Shown in pieces: positions 60,421-64,000 of a stretch of DNA of 64,000 nucleotides. A program made the translations under genes and the position numbers. The notes beneath the pieces were generated by a model that ran no database searches, was not told the DNA's origin, and saw nothing but the letters and a program-made list of their open reading frames with translations. Source of the DNA: JAIPGX01 sp041650475 (GTDB lineage: Bacteria > Babelota > Babeliae > Babelales > UASB340); the NCBI GenBank assembly GCA_041650475.1, contig JBAZLD010000003.1, positions 1-64,000 on the forward strand, in the 5' to 3' direction. How positions within the stretch are numbered: the stretch's first letter is position 1; every line of letters begins with the position of its first letter.

Positions 60421-62190
60421 ATGAACGAACAAATTAGTAATCTAAATTTAGCCAGAAAATGGCGTTCACGAAATTTTGATGAAATTATTGGACAAGAAAT
60501 ACCCGTTAAAATTTTAAAGAATAGTATTTATTTAGAAAAACTTTTTCCCGTTTATCTTTTTGCAGGTCAAAGAGGATGTGGCAAAACTTCAACAGCAAGA
60601 GTTCTTGGTGCCGCAATAAATTGTCAGAATTTAAAAAAATTTCAAGAAAATCCCGCCCAATTCTCTATTCCATGTCTTGAATGTCATTCTTGTAAATCAA
60701 TGGCATCAGGTAATCATCCAGATTTTATAGAAATAGATGCTGCTTCTAACACAGGGGTAGAAAATGTACGTCAAATTTTAGAATCATGTTCTTACATGCC
60801 TATACTTGGCACAAAAAAAATATATTTAATAGATGAAGCACACATGTTAAGTAAGGCTGCATTTAATGCCTTCTTAAAAGTTTTAGAAGAACCACCAAAA
60901 ACCGCATTATTTATCTTAGCAACAACTGAGATACAAAAATTCCCATCTACAGTGCTTTCTAGATGTTTTCAGGTTATTTTTAAATCAATAAATAATAACA
61001 GCCTAAAACAACACTTGAAAGAAATTTGCTCTAAAGAAAATATCGATATAGAAGAAAATGCCCTAAACATAATAATTCAAGAATCTCAAGGCTCTGCAAG
61101 AGATGCCATAAATTTATTAGAAAGAATTCGTTTTAACAAAGAAAATATAACGGCAGATTCAGTTTTAAAAGTATTAGGCAAAATAAGCGAAAAAGAGTTA
61201 TTTGATATTTTTGATTTTTTAATTGCACAAGATAGTAAAAATTTATTGAATTATTTGATTTCAATATCTTTTGATACAAGAGATGCTCAAAATTTATGGG
61301 ATATGTTAATACAAACTTGTAGATCTTTGATCTGGGTAAAATTTGAAACAGCAAATTTACCAGTTTATATTAATAATAAAGAAAAATTAAAAGAGATAGC
61401 AAATAGATGTTCTATTAATAGATTAAATGCTATTTTGCAAATTTTATGGTTTCAAGAAGATATTTTTTTAAGGACACACCAGAAATCAATTTTTTTAGAA
61501 ACAGTACTTTTACAAATATGCCAACAAGAAAATTTAAAAGATTTAAAAGAATTAATTGCTTTGTGCTCGACCAATTTAACTGCCACCCAACAACTAAATT
61601 ACACAGAACAAACAGCCGAAAGTAATAATTTTGATAAAACAAATATCGAGCAAATTGATCAAAAAATAAAAACTCAAGAACCTGAGAAAATTATAGAAGT
61701 TAAACAAACAAACTACAGCAATACAAGCTGGCAAATTTTTTTAGACAAAATATCTCAATTAAACGATCCATTATTAACGACAATTTTAAACCAAGCTAAA
61801 TTTTTAAATTTTGACACGGAAAATAAATTAATAAATATAGCTTTGAGCAATAACAGTAATTTTTTTAAAAATAAGCTTGAAGAAACAAAAGAACTTTGGA
61901 CAAAAGCAATTTTGGAAGTCTTTAATCAAAAATTTACGAATATGAATTTTACACAAATAATACAAGATAATAAACAAGATTCTAAAAAAGAAGTTAAACC
62001 CGAAATTAAACAAGAAAACACACAATTTACTAATATAAACAATAATATTACAAATAAAAATTTTACAAAAAATAGTATAAATAACACAAGTTCAAATTCA
62101 AAAAACTATTTTAAAATCACAAATATGCAAGATTGGCCCAAAGTTAGCTTGATAACAAAATATTTCCCAGGTAAAATAAAAAAAATATAA
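60421..62190 (+). CDS. dnaX: DNA polymerase III subunit tau/gamma
   Basis: Clamp-loader ATPase. 589 residues. Walker A GQRGCGKT at 49-56; zinc ligands Cys68, Cys85, Cys88, Cys91; Walker B IYLIDEAHM; the SRC-type sensor LSRCFQVIF. The C-terminal third is Lys/Asn/Thr-rich and divergent. No clear slippery site with pseudoknot for a gamma form was identified among the many A runs. It starts 24 bases after the SRP RNA. Confidence 0.95.
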   Translation: MNEQISNLNLARKWRSRNFDEIIGQEIPVKILKNSIYLEKLFPVYLFAGQRGCGKTSTARVLGAAINCQNLKKFQENPAQFSIPCLECHSCKSMASGNHPDFIEIDAASNTGVENVRQILESCSYMPILGTKKIYLIDEAHMLSKAAFNAFLKVLEEPPKTALFILATTEIQKFPSTVLSRCFQVIFKSINNNSLKQHLKEICSKENIDIEENALNIIIQESQGSARDAINLLERIRFNKENITADSVLKVLGKISEKELFDIFDFLIAQDSKNLLNYLISISFDTRDAQNLWDMLIQTCRSLIWVKFETANLPVYINNKEKLKEIANRCSINRLNAILQILWFQEDIFLRTHQKSIFLETVLLQICQQENLKDLKELIALCSTNLTATQQLNYTEQTAESNNFDKTNIEQIDQKIKTQEPEKIIEVKQTNYSNTSWQIFLDKISQLNDPLLTTILNQAKFLNFDTENKLINIALSNNSNFFKNKLEETKELWTKAILEVFNQKFTNMNFTQIIQDNKQDSKKEVKPEIKQENTQFTNINNNITNKNFTKNSINNTSSNSKNYFKITNMQDWPKVSLITKYFPGKIKKI

Positions 62191-62239
62191 TAAATTACAA
62201 AATTTTTAAAAAAAGTTAAAAAGCATAAAAAATAAAAAT

Positions 62240-63574
62240 ATGGCAAAAATTATTTCTCATCCAAAAGTCATTCTTGTTGGTAGGACAAATGTAGGCAAAT
62301 CTACTATTTTTAATAGATTAACAAAAAATACAAAAACTATTGTACTTAATAAAGAAGGCGTCACTAGAGATTACATAAGTGAAATAGTAGATTGGGCAGA
62401 TAAAAAATTTGAACTTATAGATACAGGCGGTTTACCTTTTAAAAAAGAAAAAATATCAAAAGATCCAATTTTAGAACAGGTACAGCAAAAGGTAATAAAT
62501 TTACTTGAAAAAGCCTCTTTAATTTTATTTGTTTGTGATGCAAAAAACGGCTTAGTAGAAGAAGATCTGCAAGTTGCAAAACTTTTACACAAAACCAAAA
62601 AGCCTGTTTTGCTTTTACTCAATAAAGCCGATAATATAAACGCATATCAAGATAATTATCCAGAATTTTTTAAATTGGGTTTTGATCAAATTATACCCAT
62701 ATCAGCAATTCACGGTACAGGAATAGCTGATTTATTAGAAAAAATTACAGAAAACATAAAACAAAAAACTGAGCTGATAGAAGATCACAAACCTGTATAT
62801 AAAGTCACAATATTAGGTAAACCAAATGTAGGCAAATCTTCTTTAATGAATATTTTATCAAAAAAAGAGCGTTCTATAGTCACAGATATTCCGGGAACAA
62901 CAAGAGAAGCTATAAGTCAGCCTATTTATACATCATGTGATTTAATACAAATTACAGACACTGCTGGTATAAGAAAAAAAAGCAGAGTAAGCGAAGACTT
63001 GGAAAGCTTAATGGTTAAAAGTTCTCTAGAAGCAGTAAGAATATCAGACATTATTTTGCTGGTTGTTGATGCATCCGAAAAACAATTAAGTGACCAAGAA
63101 TTAAAATTATTGTTTTATGCATATGAACAAAAAAAAGCAATAATAATTATTTTTAATAAAATAGATTTATTAAGTGAATACGATAAAAAAAGTTTTGAAT
63201 ACGAATTACAAAAACATGATTTTTTATTAAAAAAAATTCCACAAATATGGATTTCATGTAAAGACAAAAAAAATGTTCATAAAATAATTTTAAATATAGA
63301 AAAACTCTGGCAAAGATTAAATCAAGAAATAGATAAAATGGAAATTAATGAAATCGTAAAAACGGAATGGCAAAAAAAACCGATGTTCCACAATCAAATG
63401 TCAATAAAACTTTTCAAAATAAGACCCTTAAAAGCAAAAACTCCTACATTCATTTTGCATGTAAATAAGCCTGAATGGTTCAAAGAAACTCAGCTCGGTT
63501 TTATTGAAAATGTTTTAAGAAAACACTTTGATTTTAAGGGTTGTCCTATACAGTTTGTATTAAAGAAAATATAA
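62240..63574 (+). CDS. der: GTPase Der (EngA)
   Basis: Ribosome (50S) assembly GTPase with two G domains. G1 of domain 1 is GRTNVGKST (14-22) and of domain 2 GKPNVGKSS (193-201); DTGG and DTAG switches and NKAD/NKID motifs are present. The C-terminal KH-like domain (FILHVNKPEWF...VLRKHFDFKGCPI) closes the protein. 444 residues, normal. It is 49 bases after dnaX. Confidence 0.96.
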   Translation: MAKIISHPKVILVGRTNVGKSTIFNRLTKNTKTIVLNKEGVTRDYISEIVDWADKKFELIDTGGLPFKKEKISKDPILEQVQQKVINLLEKASLILFVCDAKNGLVEEDLQVAKLLHKTKKPVLLLLNKADNINAYQDNYPEFFKLGFDQIIPISAIHGTGIADLLEKITENIKQKTELIEDHKPVYKVTILGKPNVGKSSLMNILSKKERSIVTDIPGTTREAISQPIYTSCDLIQITDTAGIRKKSRVSEDLESLMVKSSLEAVRISDIILLVVDASEKQLSDQELKLLFYAYEQKKAIIIIFNKIDLLSEYDKKSFEYELQKHDFLLKKIPQIWISCKDKKNVHKIILNIEKLWQRLNQEIDKMEINEIVKTEWQKKPMFHNQMSIKLFKIRPLKAKTPTFILHVNKPEWFKETQLGFIENVLRKHFDFKGCPIQFVLKKI

Positions 63575-63593
63575 TTAAATAAAAATATTTTTG

Positions 63594-64000
63594 ATGGCTT
63601 ATCTTGCAATAAAAAATTTAAATCAATTTTATAAAAATAAACAAATATTAGATAGCATATCTTTGTATGCAGATTTAGGCGAAGTTATAGCCTTTATTGG
63701 ACCAAATGGAGCTGGTAAAACTACTTTATTAAAAACAATAATAGGATTATTAAAAACGCCAAAACATGATCCCGAAAAAGAACTCAATGTCATAACTTTA
63801 CAAAGTAATATTATTAATAAATGGACAATCTACAAAAGAGTATCACATGGCATTTTATATTTGCCTCAACAAACATCGTTAATACAACAAATGTCAGTTT
63901 TAGATAATTTAAAATTGATATATCAATACCATCAATATTGGCAAAATAAAAATCTGCAAATTTTTAATCAAGAATTAGAATTAAATTTAGAACAAATAGG
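63594..64000 (+). CDS. lptB: LPS export ABC ATPase LptB (5' part)
   Basis: Cut by the window end after about 135 codons. ATG 63594 gives MAYLAIKNLNQFYKNKQ, then Walker A GPNGAGKTT at 36-44 and a region like LptB's RxSHGILYLPQQTSLIQQMSVLDNL (Q-loop LPQ, then the SVxDN segment). It powers lipopolysaccharide transport from the inner membrane with LptFG. It lies 19 bases after der. A generic branched-amino-acid ABC ATPase is the alternative, but the LPQ...S segment favours LptB. A 25-residue insertion of Lys/Asn/Gln type follows Walker A. Confidence 0.82.
   Translation, partial: MAYLAIKNLNQFYKNKQILDSISLYADLGEVIAFIGPNGAGKTTLLKTIIGLLKTPKHDPEKELNVITLQSNIINKWTIYKRVSHGILYLPQQTSLIQQMSVLDNLKLIYQYHQYWQNKNLQIFNQELELNLEQI

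Noticed and set aside
60421..62190. Programmed frameshift in dnaX for a gamma subunit
   Set aside because: A runs are everywhere at this base composition. No A-AAA-AAG plus stem-loop with an early stop was convincingly seen.

Overview
The window reads as a piece of a very AT-rich, reduced genome of a Gram-negative, host-dependent bacterium. The best fit is the Candidatus Dependentiae (TM6) / Babela type. This rests on gene content and style, not on a marker-gene search. Supporting points are two tandem NTT-type ADP/ATP translocases (energy parasitism), an outer membrane (beta-barrel paralogues, WaaA, LptB), a minimal fatty-acid synthesis set, few metabolic genes, and many signal-peptide proteins with ankyrin, pentapeptide, TPR, BTB-like or low-complexity content. 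No insertion sequence, prophage or CRISPR array was seen. Chlamydiae or another intracellular lineage is the main alternative.

Layout. 1-7700: four paralogous outer-membrane beta-barrel genes (three on -, one on +) separated by long intergenic regions that carry structured, relatively GC-rich palindromic elements. 8026-10519: two unknown exported/membrane proteins. 10526-13987: fabF-acpP, fabG and fabD on alternating strands. 14316-15652: a small exported peptide, a YfgM-like TPR protein and L32. 15832-21611: tsf-pyrH-frr-dnaE. 21636-26446: a TPR-like protein, an acyl-CoA carboxylase beta subunit, a pentapeptide protein with a 15-bp tandem repeat, and a membrane-anchored GNAT/DJ-1 fusion. 26464-31824: hflX, gap, a CAU tRNA, then an overlapping operon (zinc ribbon protein, RNase H, SpoIID-like, YdjM-like). 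31951-35851: an exported unknown protein and a MutS-family ATPase with a signal-peptide-like N-terminus. 35932-36126: a promoter-to-terminator unit that may be a small RNA. 36145-39619: tatD, an HU-type protein, a CPBP protease and an exported ankyrin protein. 39909-45820: a TPR-like exported protein, acs and sbcC. 45914-49553: rodA, a probable pentameric-ligand-gated-channel-like protein, and waaA. 49633-52065: two lysine/proline-rich exported proteins. 52165-59022: lon, two NTT carriers and an exported BTB/Skp1-like protein. 59231-64000: rpsB, tRNA-Ser, SRP RNA, dnaX, der and the start of lptB.

How it fits together (inference). NTT carriers import host ATP. Acs turns acetate into acetyl-CoA at ATP cost, the carboxyltransferase could supply malonyl-CoA, and FabD/FabF/FabG/AcpP build acyl chains for the two membranes. 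WaaA/LptB and the barrels build the outer membrane, and RodA builds the wall. The exported unknown proteins are the candidates for host interaction. The most unusual items are the ligand-gated-channel-like protein, the exported MutS-like ATPase, a protein with a Myc-like nuclear localisation motif, an exported BTB-like protein, and a repeated two-hairpin element whose stems co-vary between copies.
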